Assembly (NCBI GenBank): GCA_002878215.1
Contig: PNJC01000114.1
Span: forward strand, 1-52,955
Length of the DNA stretch: 52,955 bases
Reading direction: 5' to 3'
Source: Hydrogenobaculum sp.
Lineage (GTDB): Bacteria > Aquificota > Aquificia > Aquificales > Aquificaceae
Position numbers and translations under genes: made by a program. Shown in pieces: positions 9,977 to 19,170 of this stretch; position 1 is the first letter of the stretch, and every line of letters starts with the position of its first letter. Under the pieces are notes generated by a model. That model ran no database searches. It worked only from the letters and a program-made list of their open reading frames with translations, and was not told the origin of the DNA.

Positions 9977-10927
9977 CTAAATGAATAAATCATGAATAGT
10001 CTTCACCTTCTCCAGCACATCCTCTGGTTTCACAAAATCAAGGCATTGGTAGGTATTTGTTTTACAGCTTTTAGGATTTATAGAACAAGGATGACAATAA
10101 AGTTTAGGCTCTAAATAAAACCCGTCTGTAGGATAAAACCCATAAGAGGCTGAAGTAGCACAATATATTGAAATAGCTTTCACACCAAAGGCGTTTGCTA
10201 TATGAATAGCAGAAGAATCGTTTGCTATCACAAGAGAAGAAAGGCTCACAACGGCCAAAAACTCCTTTAAAGATGTTAGTCCAGATAAGTTTAAAACATT
10301 TTTAATATTGTCAAAAGCCTCTAAACGCCTGTCAGATAGTATAATTACAGGTTTGTCAAGAGATTTTGAAAGTGCTATGAAGTGCTCTAGTTTCCAAGTT
10401 TTTAAGAAAAAATTTGATATAGGAGATATTGCTATAAAAGAATGGGGTAAGCGGAACTTTTTTTTAACAACATCTTTTATTCCTTCTTCTAAATACAGCT
10501 TTGGGGGTTTTGGGTTTAGTTTTTTTGACGTTAAAAGCTCCAAAAGTTTTATATTTCTTTCTATCTCGTGAATACCCTTTTCTTTGTAAGGTATAAGGTC
10601 TGTATATAAAAATTTTCCCTCTGACCTATCAAAACCTATTCGCTTTTTAATGCCAGATAAATACAGCATTAAGGCGCTTCTAAAAGATACGTGCAAAGAC
10701 AAAACAGCATCGTAACCCTTTATGGCTTTTAGTATATTAAAAGAATCTTTTAACGACCTGTTGTAAGGGTGAAGCTCTATAGGATACCCATATAAAACAT
10801 CCTTTATAAAAGGTCTTCCTACAAAACCTACGTTGTACTCGCCAAAAATATCAACGGCATTTTGCAAAAGGGATGTAGCCAACACCACATCCCCTAAGTA
10901 AGCTGTTTGCCAGACAAGTACTTTCAA
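9977..10927 (-). CDS. ADP-heptose:LPS heptosyltransferase family (GT9)
   Basis: MKVLVWQTAYLGDVVLATSLL; NDSSAIHIANAFGVKAISIY. Confidence 0.88.
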   Translation of the reverse strand: MKVLVWQTAYLGDVVLATSLLQNAVDIFGEYNVGFVGRPFIKDVLYGYPIELHPYNRSLKDSFNILKAIKGYDAVLSLHVSFRSALMLYLSGIKKRIGFDRSEGKFLYTDLIPYKEKGIHEIERNIKLLELLTSKKLNPKPPKLYLEEGIKDVVKKKFRLPHSFIAISPISNFFLKTWKLEHFIALSKSLDKPVIILSDRRLEAFDNIKNVLNLSGLTSLKEFLAVVSLSSLVIANDSSAIHIANAFGVKAISIYCATSASYGFYPTDGFYLEPKLYCHPCSINPKSCKTNTYQCLDFVKPEDVLEKVKTIHDLFI

Positions 10928-10937
10928 TAAATAAACG

Positions 10938-11366
10938 TTAAAAACTTATGCTGGTTATCTTCCAAGAGTCATCCTCTTTTGATACAGTAAAGGTTATATC
11001 ACGTTCCATATGCTCGTTGTCTTTGGTTTCCAATACAACCTTTACCTCAGAATCTGAGATTTTTGACACATTTTTAATTTTCCAAGATTTTACGAAAGAC
11101 ATCTGACCCTCCAAAGAAGCTCCTAGAGCTTCGTACGGTTTCATCTCTACCAAAGCAAGCGGTAATTTTAATTGGTTTTCTAAACTTTCCCTTAAGCTTG
11201 GGTCAAGCTTTCTTATGGCTTTCATAGGATGATGGTCTTTTAGATTCGCCACAAAATCTGACACTAAATCTCTAGATATCCCTTGAGGTGAAGACCCGCA
11301 AGCTCTAAAAAGCAGAAACACAGCCCCTAAGGCTACTATTCCTATAACAATTTTCTTTTTTGACAT
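10938..11366 (-). CDS. Hypothetical membrane-anchored protein, DUF4878-like
   Basis: Short N-terminal hydrophobic anchor; small alpha/beta domain ending in DDSWKITSISF. Confidence 0.6.
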   Translation of the reverse strand: MSKKKIVIGIVALGAVFLLFRACGSSPQGISRDLVSDFVANLKDHHPMKAIRKLDPSLRESLENQLKLPLALVEMKPYEALGASLEGQMSFVKSWKIKNVSKISDSEVKVVLETKDNEHMERDITFTVSKEDDSWKITSISF

Positions 11367-11367
11367 G

Positions 11368-12765
11368 CTATGACCTCCTAAATTTATTAATAAGATAATC
11401 GTAAATATGCTTGGCCGCTTCTTTTCCCTCTTTTAAAGCTCTTACTACAGTATCACCGCCGTTTACCACATCCCCAGAAGCAAATATACCATCCACAGAA
11501 CACATATAATGTTGGTCTACTTCAAGAGTACCCCATTTTGTAGTTTTTAGGTTTAGTTCTTCAAAGGCTATAGGGTTTGGTTTTTGACCTATGGCTAAAA
11601 CCACCGCATCGCAGTCTATAACAAACTCTGAGTTTGGCACCTCAACTGGTCTAGGTCTTCCTGATTCGTCTGGTTCACCAAGTTCCATTTTTACACAAAG
11701 TAGGCCTTTTGCATAGCCGTTTTCATCTCCTATTATTTCTTTTGGCTGTGTAAGCCAATGTATTATAGCACCTTCTTCTTGAATATGGTCCCATTCTTCG
11801 TCTCTAGCCGAAGAAGTCTCTCTGGTTCTTCTATAAACTACATGGGTTTCCATGCCAAACCTTATGGCGCTTATAGCACAATCTACAGCTGTAAATCCAC
11901 CACCTATTATGGCTACTTTTTTTATATCGGCCATTGGACAACCTAAGGCTATATTCATGAGAAACTCTATCGCAGAATACACATTTATAAGGTTGTCTCC
12001 TTTTATACCTAGATTTCCTCTACCAGCACCTACGCCTATAAACACTGCATCGAAGCTTTCTTTTAGTTCTTTAAGCGATACACTTCTTCCTATTACTATG
12101 CCAGTGTGAAACTTTACGCCCATTTTTTTAAGCTTGTTTATTTCATATTCTAATATAGATTTATCAAGTCTTGCGTTTGGAATACCGTAAAACATAACAC
12201 CGCCAAGCTTAGGAAGCGCCTCGTAAACCTCAACATCTATACCTCTTCTAGCAAGTTCATAAGCACATCCTAGTGATGCCGGTCCTGAACCCACAATTGC
12301 AACTTTGTATCCTTTCTTATCTTCTACCTCTACTGAAGGTTCTATGCCAGATATCCTTACAAAATCCCCTACAAACTTTTCTAAAGCCCCTATATTAACA
12401 GGCAAACCTTTGTTCCTCTTGTTTCTTACCGTATCAAAGTACAATATACAAGCGCCTTCGCATTGCCTTTCTTGAGGACATACCCTTCCGCATATTGAGG
12501 GGAATATATCTGTTTGGGTGATTATCTTGTAAGCTTCCAATATGTTACCCTCTGCTATCTTTGATATAAAGCCTGGTATGTCTACATTTATAGGACAACC
12601 TTTCATACATCTTTTATCTGCATCTTTGCAAAGTATACAACGCTTTGCCTCATCTATGGCTAAATTTATCGTATAGCCAAGGGAGTACTCTTCAAAAGTT
12701 TTTGTACGCTTTTCCACTGGCATTAAAACTTCTTGATTTCTATCGTAATACCTAATTTTCTTCAT
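11368..12765 (-). CDS. GltD/NfnB/SudA-type FAD-NAD(P) oxidoreductase with two N-terminal 4Fe-4S motifs
   Basis: CILCKDADKRCMKGCP, CGRVCPQERQCEGAC, VAIVGSGPASLGCAYELARRG, AIIGGGFTAVDCA, FASGDVVNGGDTVV. Confidence 0.9.
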   Translation of the reverse strand: MKKIRYYDRNQEVLMPVEKRTKTFEEYSLGYTINLAIDEAKRCILCKDADKRCMKGCPINVDIPGFISKIAEGNILEAYKIITQTDIFPSICGRVCPQERQCEGACILYFDTVRNKRNKGLPVNIGALEKFVGDFVRISGIEPSVEVEDKKGYKVAIVGSGPASLGCAYELARRGIDVEVYEALPKLGGVMFYGIPNARLDKSILEYEINKLKKMGVKFHTGIVIGRSVSLKELKESFDAVFIGVGAGRGNLGIKGDNLINVYSAIEFLMNIALGCPMADIKKVAIIGGGFTAVDCAISAIRFGMETHVVYRRTRETSSARDEEWDHIQEEGAIIHWLTQPKEIIGDENGYAKGLLCVKMELGEPDESGRPRPVEVPNSEFVIDCDAVVLAIGQKPNPIAFEELNLKTTKWGTLEVDQHYMCSVDGIFASGDVVNGGDTVVRALKEGKEAAKHIYDYLINKFRRS

Positions 12766-12768
12766 GGC

Positions 12769-13536
12769 TTAGCTCTTCCTAGAACGCACCAACACTTCTT
12801 TTAAGATGAGGTGCCTTCTGTTTAAATCATCAAAATCTATCTTGTTGGCTTCAAGCCAAGGTCCTTCCACGCAAGGCAGTTTAAGCTTGCCATCGTACTG
12901 AATCCTGCAAGCCAAGCAAAGCCCTACAGTACAAAGCATCCTGGTTATAACTGCGCATAAAACATTTTTATCTTCATAAACACTAACTAACTCTTTAGCT
13001 AACTCATTAGAACCAGCACTTACAACAACATCGTATGGCTTATCAATCTTGCTAAAAGCTTCTACACTATCAAACTCATAAACACTATCAAATATACCTG
13101 TATAGCTTCTTAAATCCTCTAAATGCACAGCATCAGAATTTATGAAAGCAAGATCTATTTTGTTTTTTGGTTTTAGATGTTTTGCGACGTTGTATATGCC
13201 AGCAAAACCCCAATTTATACTTACAAAGAGTATATTTTTATATTCTAACTGGGGAAAAGGTTTTCCGGCTGGACCTTCAACGTAATGCAACTTTTGCCCT
13301 GGTTTTATATTTTCAAAAGCCTCAGTTACCACCATGTCATCAGACTTTTGCAACAAAAAAGAAACCGCATTACGTTCTATATCTGCATCCATGATAAAAA
13401 CGGGTATTCTTTCTGGCTTTTCTTGATATTGCATAATAAAAAATTGACCTGGTTTTGCTTTTGAAAGATACAAACTCTTTAGTGTTATTAGTTTCAGGCT
13501 TTTAGAAATATCTATAACCTCTAGTACTTCAGCCAT
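12769..13536 (-). CDS. Ferredoxin-NADP reductase-like subunit (NfnA/SudB/PyrK-type) with 2Fe-2S motif
   Basis: C-terminal MLCTVGLCLACRIQYDGKLKLPCVEGP (C-x4-C-x2-C-x11-C); 4-nt gap to the GltD-type subunit. Confidence 0.87.
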   Translation of the reverse strand: MAEVLEVIDISKSLKLITLKSLYLSKAKPGQFFIMQYQEKPERIPVFIMDADIERNAVSFLLQKSDDMVVTEAFENIKPGQKLHYVEGPAGKPFPQLEYKNILFVSINWGFAGIYNVAKHLKPKNKIDLAFINSDAVHLEDLRSYTGIFDSVYEFDSVEAFSKIDKPYDVVVSAGSNELAKELVSVYEDKNVLCAVITRMLCTVGLCLACRIQYDGKLKLPCVEGPWLEANKIDFDDLNRRHLILKEVLVRSRKS

Positions 13537-14527
13537 TCACAAAATCCCTAATATCAAATATCACAGTAGAGCAGCAGTTTGGGGATATGTGCGGTTTCAT
13601 ACCAAATTCTATACTTTGAGACACTATACCCTCTGCGGGAAAAGCTATACCGTTTGCTCCTGCCAACATAGCGTATGTATCAAAAGCCAAGCGATACTCT
13701 CCTGCTGGTCTTGCGCATCCTATTATTATAGGGTTTTTTGGCATTTTTTGCCTAGCGTAAAGTATCACCTCTGCAGCTTCTTCAGCGCTTGGAGGTTTTA
13801 TAAGTTGATATCTTGCGTTTCCGTAGTAAGGCATAACCACTACAAGCACTAAAGCATCTGGATCGTATTTTGATATCATATCTACCGCGTTAAACTCGCC
13901 TATAATTTTTCCATAATGTAAACCTATGATAATGTGAGGTACTATTTTAAGACCGTGCTCTTTCAATAGCCTCAAAGATTCGTCATAATCTTTAGTGCTT
14001 TTATGAGGAAGTTTATAAACTTTATGTATTGTTTCATCTTCGCCTATAATATCTAAAAGAACAGCATCCACTTCCGCTTCTTTTAACGTCTTAGCTAGTC
14101 TTTCATCCACAAGGCCCACATGACAGGTTACTATAAGTCCTAGCTCCTTTTTGGCATATATCATTGCATCTTTATAGTCGTAAAGCTCTACTACGTTATC
14201 TTTGTTTGAGCCTCCAGATATCAGTATACCTCCAACGCCCGCTTCTTTTAGATCTTCACAAACCCTTACAAGTTCTTCAGGAGAAGTGGCAGGTATCATA
14301 TGATGTAATATCTTAGAAGCGCAGTGATCACACATTAACTCGCACTTTTTACCAGTTATAGATATATCCACAAACCTTGGCTTTGAAACAGTTTTAAAAT
14401 CTTCTACTTCATAGTACTTAAAACCAGGTCCATAAAAATATATATTGCTTCCAAAATGTTCTTCTTTTGTTCTAAGACCTGTTTTCAGCTTTTCTAAAAA
14501 AGCTTCATTTATTTCTATATCTATCAT
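13529..14527 (-). CDS. Radical SAM protein, candidate LipS-type lipoate assembly enzyme
   Basis: Radical SAM CxxxCxxC (KKCELMCDHCASK) plus C-terminal GCARP and NCC cysteines; lies in the sHdr/LbpA operon; family is certain, LipS assignment is inference from context. Confidence 0.8.
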   Translation of the reverse strand: MIDIEINEAFLEKLKTGLRTKEEHFGSNIYFYGPGFKYYEVEDFKTVSKPRFVDISITGKKCELMCDHCASKILHHMIPATSPEELVRVCEDLKEAGVGGILISGGSNKDNVVELYDYKDAMIYAKKELGLIVTCHVGLVDERLAKTLKEAEVDAVLLDIIGEDETIHKVYKLPHKSTKDYDESLRLLKEHGLKIVPHIIIGLHYGKIIGEFNAVDMISKYDPDALVLVVVMPYYGNARYQLIKPPSAEEAAEVILYARQKMPKNPIIIGCARPAGEYRLAFDTYAMLAGANGIAFPAEGIVSQSIEFGMKPHISPNCCSTVIFDIRDFVNG

Positions 14528-14537
14528 AATGTTTACC

Positions 14538-14885
14538 TCAAAATGTTATCACTTCAGCACCTTGATCTATAAGTTCTAAAAGCTCTGGACCAATAGCCAA
14601 AACATTTATACCTTTTTCTTCGTTGTACTCTTTTTCTCCTAGCTTCGTAGAGTTGTTTATACAAGCCATTGTAGTAATACCTTTTTCTAAAAGCTTATAA
14701 AACAAATCTTTTAAATGAGGTATATCCTCTATTTGCCTTGGCACTTTAACTCCATCTGCCCAAAAGAAAAATCTAACATCAAACCTTGGGTCTTCGGAAG
14801 CCCTTAAAGCAAACCTCATACTCATCTCTACTTTCAATTCACTAATATTTACATCAGACATCAATACAATAGCTAGTTTCTTCAT
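14538..14885 (-). CDS. DsrE-family protein
   Basis: MKKLAIVLMSDVN...FALRASEDPRFDVRFFFWADGV...LLEKGITTMACINN. Confidence 0.75.
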   Translation of the reverse strand: MKKLAIVLMSDVNISELKVEMSMRFALRASEDPRFDVRFFFWADGVKVPRQIEDIPHLKDLFYKLLEKGITTMACINNSTKLGEKEYNEEKGINVLAIGPELLELIDQGAEVITF

Positions 14886-14922
14886 TTAAAACACCAAATA
14901 CAATTGATTTTTAAATTTAGTA

Positions 14923-14945
14923 GCCCTACTCCAAAAGAGTAGGGC
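14923..14945 (-). terminator. Intra-operonic hairpin (9-bp perfect stem)
   Basis: gccctactc-caaaa-gagtagggc between lbpA copy 2 and the next dsrE; no strong T-tract, so terminator or processing/stability element. Confidence 0.6.
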
Positions 14946-14955
14946 ATAGATTATA

Positions 14956-15402
14956 TTAACCGCAGGAGATACCTTTTTCTTTTGCTATAGCACCTAACTT
15001 TTCTACAGCTTCTGGGCCTTTAAGAAGCATTGACACTTCTGATGGATTGGTAGGTTTTATTTTTGCTATCCAACCTGCACCGTATGGATCGTCGTTAGCT
15101 AAGGCAGGGTTTGCTTTTACTGCGTCGTTTATCTCTACCACTTCGCCGCTCAATGGAGATGGCACTGGACCAACCCATTTTCCACTTTCTATAGTAGCTA
15201 CAGACTTTCTTCTTTCCACAGCTTTACCTGGTTTTTTAGGCGTATAGGCCACCAATCTACCAGCCATCGCTGCAGCTACGGAAGTGAGGCCCACCGTGAA
15301 AGTGCCATCACCGTTGTCTTTTGCCCATGTGAAGGCATTAGCCTCTGCGTCAACGTCGTAAAGTAAATCCTCTGGGATGTTGCACCCGTTTACTACTGCC
15401 AT
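14956..15402 (-). CDS. lbpA: Lipoate-binding protein, GcvH-like (LbpA), copy 2
   Basis: FTVGLTSVAAAMAGRLVAYTPKKPGKAVERRKSVATIESGKWVGPVPSPLSGEVVE with lipoylation-type Lys in ESGKW. Confidence 0.9.
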   Translation of the reverse strand: MAVVNGCNIPEDLLYDVDAEANAFTWAKDNGDGTFTVGLTSVAAAMAGRLVAYTPKKPGKAVERRKSVATIESGKWVGPVPSPLSGEVVEINDAVKANPALANDDPYGAGWIAKIKPTNPSEVSMLLKGPEAVEKLGAIAKEKGISCG

Positions 15403-15454
15403 ATATACCTCCTTAATAAATTATTTTCTAAATTAATTTTTAACTTTTAAAAGC

Positions 15455-15856
15455 CTAAAAAATTATTACCTTATCAGCTTCTAAGGATTTTTGAGCAAAT
15501 TCACCTGCTGGTACTACACCATCTAACAGTGGTATTAACTCCTCTTCTTTTAAACCAGACGAGTCTATAGCCTGCTTACAAGAATAAAGTTTAACACCAG
15601 CAGCTTTGGCATCTTTCATAAATTCATACACCGATTTTGGTTTTTGACCTGCTACGCAGGAATCTCCTCCGGGGTATATAGACTCTGGAACACCCTTTCG
15701 TATTAAATTTGTGCCATCCATATTAAAAAATATCTCTACTATTGCATCGTTTGAAGCCATTAAGGCTCCTATAAAAAACGGCGTAGCACATCTATGAGGT
15801 GTTTTTGGACCGCTTGTCATAAGTATTAACACTTTCTGACCTTCTGCTTCCATCAT
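15455..15856 (-). CDS. DsrE-family protein
   Basis: VLILMTSGPKTPHRCATPFFIGALMA...AAGVKLYSCKQAID; ATGA overlap with upstream thioredoxin-like gene. Confidence 0.82.
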   Translation of the reverse strand: MMEAEGQKVLILMTSGPKTPHRCATPFFIGALMASNDAIVEIFFNMDGTNLIRKGVPESIYPGGDSCVAGQKPKSVYEFMKDAKAAGVKLYSCKQAIDSSGLKEEELIPLLDGVVPAGEFAQKSLEADKVIIF

Positions 15857-16110
15857 GAGTTAAGCACCTTCCTTACCTCTTCTTCCGAGGGTACTCCTAC
15901 AAACGTTAGCTTGCCGTTTATTATGGTAGATGGGACACTTCTAACGATTAACTTTTTAGCCCAAGCCCTACCTTCTGGTTGAGCCACGTCAAGCACTTCG
16001 TACTTGAAACCAAGCTCAGCTTGTAACTTTTGATAAAGAGCATCTGCATCTGGACATGTAGCACACCACTGAGACACTAAAAGTATAACATGTTTATCAG
16101 AAGCCGCCAT
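15853..16110 (-). CDS. Small thioredoxin/glutaredoxin-fold protein
   Basis: VILLVSQWCATCPDADALYQKL (CxxC) and VRSVPSTIINGK cis-Pro; 85 aa. Confidence 0.82.
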   Translation of the reverse strand: MAASDKHVILLVSQWCATCPDADALYQKLQAELGFKYEVLDVAQPEGRAWAKKLIVRSVPSTIINGKLTFVGVPSEEEVRKVLNS

Positions 16111-16111
16111 A

Positions 16112-16588
16112 CTATGTACACCTCATACAAATGATATCCTCTCTATCTATATACTCTTTCATTTTTCTAATAGCTTCTTCACCAGTTACCAAATCTTTTA
16201 AATCTCTTTCTAAATTTACAGGCTTTAAAGTTACTATCCAACCTCTACCGTACGGATCATAATTTATTATATCCGCTTGCTCTAACAACTCTTCGTTTCT
16301 TCTTACTACTTCACCCTCTACGATACAAGGTATTGGACCTGCCCATTTACCGCTCTCCAACGATGCCACTGGTTTGCCTTTGGGTATTTTTTTACCAACA
16401 TCTTTTATGCGTATATGTAAAAGCTTACCAGACCTAGTTTGTCCAACATCTGTAAGACCGTATGTTACATTGCCATCTGGTTCTAACCTAATCCAAACTT
16501 GATTTTCTATATCGTAATACAAATCTTTTGGTATTAAACACCCGTTATGATCAACTATATTTTCGTCTACATTGCCATGTAAATCCAT
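16112..16588 (-). CDS. lbpA: Lipoate-binding protein, GcvH-like (LbpA), copy 1
   Basis: VTYGLTDVGQTRSGKLLHIRIKDVGKKIPKGKPVASLESGKWAGPIPCIVEGEVV. Confidence 0.9.
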   Translation of the reverse strand: MDLHGNVDENIVDHNGCLIPKDLYYDIENQVWIRLEPDGNVTYGLTDVGQTRSGKLLHIRIKDVGKKIPKGKPVASLESGKWAGPIPCIVEGEVVRRNEELLEQADIINYDPYGRGWIVTLKPVNLERDLKDLVTGEEAIRKMKEYIDREDIICMRCT

Positions 16589-16613
16589 ACCTATACACCT
16601 CTAGAGCTTAAAA

Positions 16614-16638
16614 TTGCCCCCAGGAAATATGGGGGCAA
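16614..16638 (-). terminator. Intra-operonic hairpin (8-bp perfect stem, followed by TTTT on the minus strand)
   Basis: ttgccccc-aggaaatat-gggggcaa, minus-strand RNA continues AATTTTAAG; between hdrB2 and lbpA copy 1. Confidence 0.65.
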
Positions 16639-16647
16639 CTTAGTATA

Positions 16648-17610
16648 TCATGCCAAACCGTATCTTTTCAACACCGGTAATGGATCAGATAGGTTGTCTT
16701 TTAGCTTTACTTCAGAGGCGCTTCTTCCCAATGCAAGACCTAACAGCTGAGTAAAATAGACAGCTGGCACATCAACATCTGGAACACCTTTTAACATTAA
16801 TCTATGTCTATACATTTCCAAAGAAGCATGACAAAGTGGGCATTCGGTAGCTATAACATCTGCACCATTTCTTTTAGCGTTTTGCAATATCATCATCACA
16901 AATTTTTCTGACACTGATTCATCCGACAATGAGTGAGGGCCGCCGCAACATTGAGTATGCATAGGTTCAAAATCTACGCTAGTAGCCCCTGCTGCTTCTA
17001 AAAGCTTGTTTTGGAAAAATGGATGTTCATCATCATCAGCTGTAGCCCTTCTCATTGGTCTATCTTTATCTAAGTCCTGACCGCCAGCATGCGAGTATGT
17101 CCTAGCATAAAAGTGCGGTCTTGTGTATAGACAGCCGTAATAGTTTGCCACCTTTAAACCTTTTAAAGGTTTCTTGGTTTTCTCTTTTATTTTTTCTGGA
17201 CCAGCTTCTTCATAAAGCCATTCCAAAGCATGGTAGGTCTCAGGTATTACATCCAAAGGATCCACACCACCTTCTCTTAAAAGGGCATTTGTTTTAGTAA
17301 GCACAGAATTATCGGTAGTTAGAAAGTACCATGCCCTTTGTAGTGAAAAAGAACAACCGTTGCAAGGAGCCACTATTACTTCATACCCTTGTTTTCTAGC
17401 CAAAGACATGTTTCTAGCATTCATTAAAATAGTACCCCAGAACGTTACATTCTTTGATTCCATTGCTCCACAACAGTTGTAATCTTTTAAATAATCAAGC
17501 TCTAAGCCCAAATCTTTAGCTACTAGTCTCAAAGATACGTCGTAAGCTCTAGCCGCACCTTCTAATGAGCAACCTGGGTAGTAAGCTACATTTTTACCTA
17601 TAACACCCAT
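16648..17610 (-). CDS. hdrB2: sHdrB2, heterodisulfide reductase B-like, two CCG domains
   Basis: YYPGCSLEG...NCCGAMESK...CNGC and YYGCLYT...QCCGGPHSLSD...CPLCH. Confidence 0.92.
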   Translation of the reverse strand: MGVIGKNVAYYPGCSLEGAARAYDVSLRLVAKDLGLELDYLKDYNCCGAMESKNVTFWGTILMNARNMSLARKQGYEVIVAPCNGCSFSLQRAWYFLTTDNSVLTKTNALLREGGVDPLDVIPETYHALEWLYEEAGPEKIKEKTKKPLKGLKVANYYGCLYTRPHFYARTYSHAGGQDLDKDRPMRRATADDDEHPFFQNKLLEAAGATSVDFEPMHTQCCGGPHSLSDESVSEKFVMMILQNAKRNGADVIATECPLCHASLEMYRHRLMLKGVPDVDVPAVYFTQLLGLALGRSASEVKLKDNLSDPLPVLKRYGLA

Positions 17611-17622
17611 GTAAAACCTCCT

Positions 17623-18384
17623 TTAATGAGTCATTATGCCTTCTTCTCTTATAACTCTTTCAAGAACTTGTTTGAATCTATTCCAGTTTTGAGTTCTTGG
17701 ATGTATCAACATATGTTTAGCATTTAATATCAAGAAGTCTATGTTCATGCCCTTTAACGGTTTAATAGCTAAACTCTTTAACCAATCTGGTAAACCACCT
17801 GCAAAAGGTATTGGTTTCTTGAGGATTGGATCTTTCATTACAGAATACCCTTGCTTTTCCATCCAACCGAATAGCAATTCTCCATCTTCTATGCGTCCAT
17901 ACTCTATAACGCTTTCTGTGAAGAATTTATCAAATTTCTTAGATGGGTACTCTTCTATAAGACCTCTTTTTGACATTTGATTTACTATTACCTTTAATAC
18001 TTCCTCTACCAAAACACCTTTTGGACATCTGTGAGTACATTTGTGGCAAGACACACATCTCCATATGACATCTGCTCTTTTCTGCAACTCATCTAGCATA
18101 CCTAATCTAGCTAGATATATGAAATGTCTTGGGTTGTATTTTTCATCCCAATAGTTATGAACAGGACAGCTAGCCGTACAGTATGCACATTGATAGCACT
18201 GATTTATAGTTTTCCCTTGGGGGTGGTTGATGATATCTTTGGCAAAGTTTAAATCGTAATCATTTATTACACGAGGAAGTATTATAAGGTTCCAATCTCC
18301 AGATGCATCAACACCGTCTATAACTATCCTATCTTTCTTTATTATACGTTCTTGCTCTACAAGGCCACGTTCATGAATAGCCAT
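17623..18384 (-). CDS. hdrC2: sHdrC2, heterodisulfide reductase C-like 4Fe-4S protein
   Basis: CYQCAYCTASCPVHN and CVSCHKCTHRCPKG. Confidence 0.92.
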   Translation of the reverse strand: MAIHERGLVEQERIIKKDRIVIDGVDASGDWNLIILPRVINDYDLNFAKDIINHPQGKTINQCYQCAYCTASCPVHNYWDEKYNPRHFIYLARLGMLDELQKRADVIWRCVSCHKCTHRCPKGVLVEEVLKVIVNQMSKRGLIEEYPSKKFDKFFTESVIEYGRIEDGELLFGWMEKQGYSVMKDPILKKPIPFAGGLPDWLKSLAIKPLKGMNIDFLILNAKHMLIHPRTQNWNRFKQVLERVIREEGIMTH

Positions 18385-18396
18385 AACAACCTCCTA

Positions 18397-19170
18397 TTAA
18401 TAGGTAAAAGTTACTTCATCGTCTCTTAAAACACCCAACAGACGTTTAGCAATAAAATCCGCGGGTGGGAAAAAACCTTTAGCACTATGCATCGTAGACA
18501 AGGTCATGTAATCAACGTAAGTACCGTAAATCATAGCTAAGAAGATATCTACAAACAAAAATCCCCTAACTCTTATACCGAACTCCAAAAGCTTTTCGTA
18601 AACCTGAACGTAGGTTTGATAAAATTCTTCGTAAGTAGAACCATACATCTCTCTGCCATGTCCATTTACCGGAGCTTCTTCTTTTAAGAACACAATAGCT
18701 CCACTTTCAGATTCTGGGTCCCATATCCAAGAGGTAAAAAGTATATAATCTTCTGGAAATGTAAAATGCAATATCTCTGCCGCGATATCCCTAGCGTTTT
18801 TCTTACTTACACCTCTTATTACATCCGTAAAAGCGTTAACCCTTTGCTCCCAGGTATCCGCTTTAGAATATAAAAGATCGCTTATAGCTTTTTTGAGGTT
18901 GTTAACACCAGTTTCTTCAACTATCTTGTTTCTGAACCTTCTAGCTGGGTACATTCTGTAAAATACATCAAGCAATTTATCCTTGTCTATAGATGCTAAT
19001 CGCTCCTTCGAGAATGTCTCTCTAAAAAGATTCGATTTCTCAAGAACCCTAGAATAGAACTCTTGCGCTAACTCTTCTCCATCTCCTAATATTTTTATTA
19101 GATAATCTCTTACTAAAAAGTCATCAAGAGGGGCCGCTTTGAACCCCTCGTTTGGTTTAATGTTGCTCAT
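18397..19170 (-). CDS. Conserved hypothetical protein of sHdr clusters (Hyp)
   Basis: Soluble 257-aa protein located between hdrA and hdrC2, matching the conserved sHdr gene order; 1-nt overlap with hdrA. Confidence 0.85.
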   Translation of the reverse strand: MSNIKPNEGFKAAPLDDFLVRDYLIKILGDGEELAQEFYSRVLEKSNLFRETFSKERLASIDKDKLLDVFYRMYPARRFRNKIVEETGVNNLKKAISDLLYSKADTWEQRVNAFTDVIRGVSKKNARDIAAEILHFTFPEDYILFTSWIWDPESESGAIVFLKEEAPVNGHGREMYGSTYEEFYQTYVQVYEKLLEFGIRVRGFLFVDIFLAMIYGTYVDYMTLSTMHSAKGFFPPADFIAKRLLGVLRDDEVTFTY

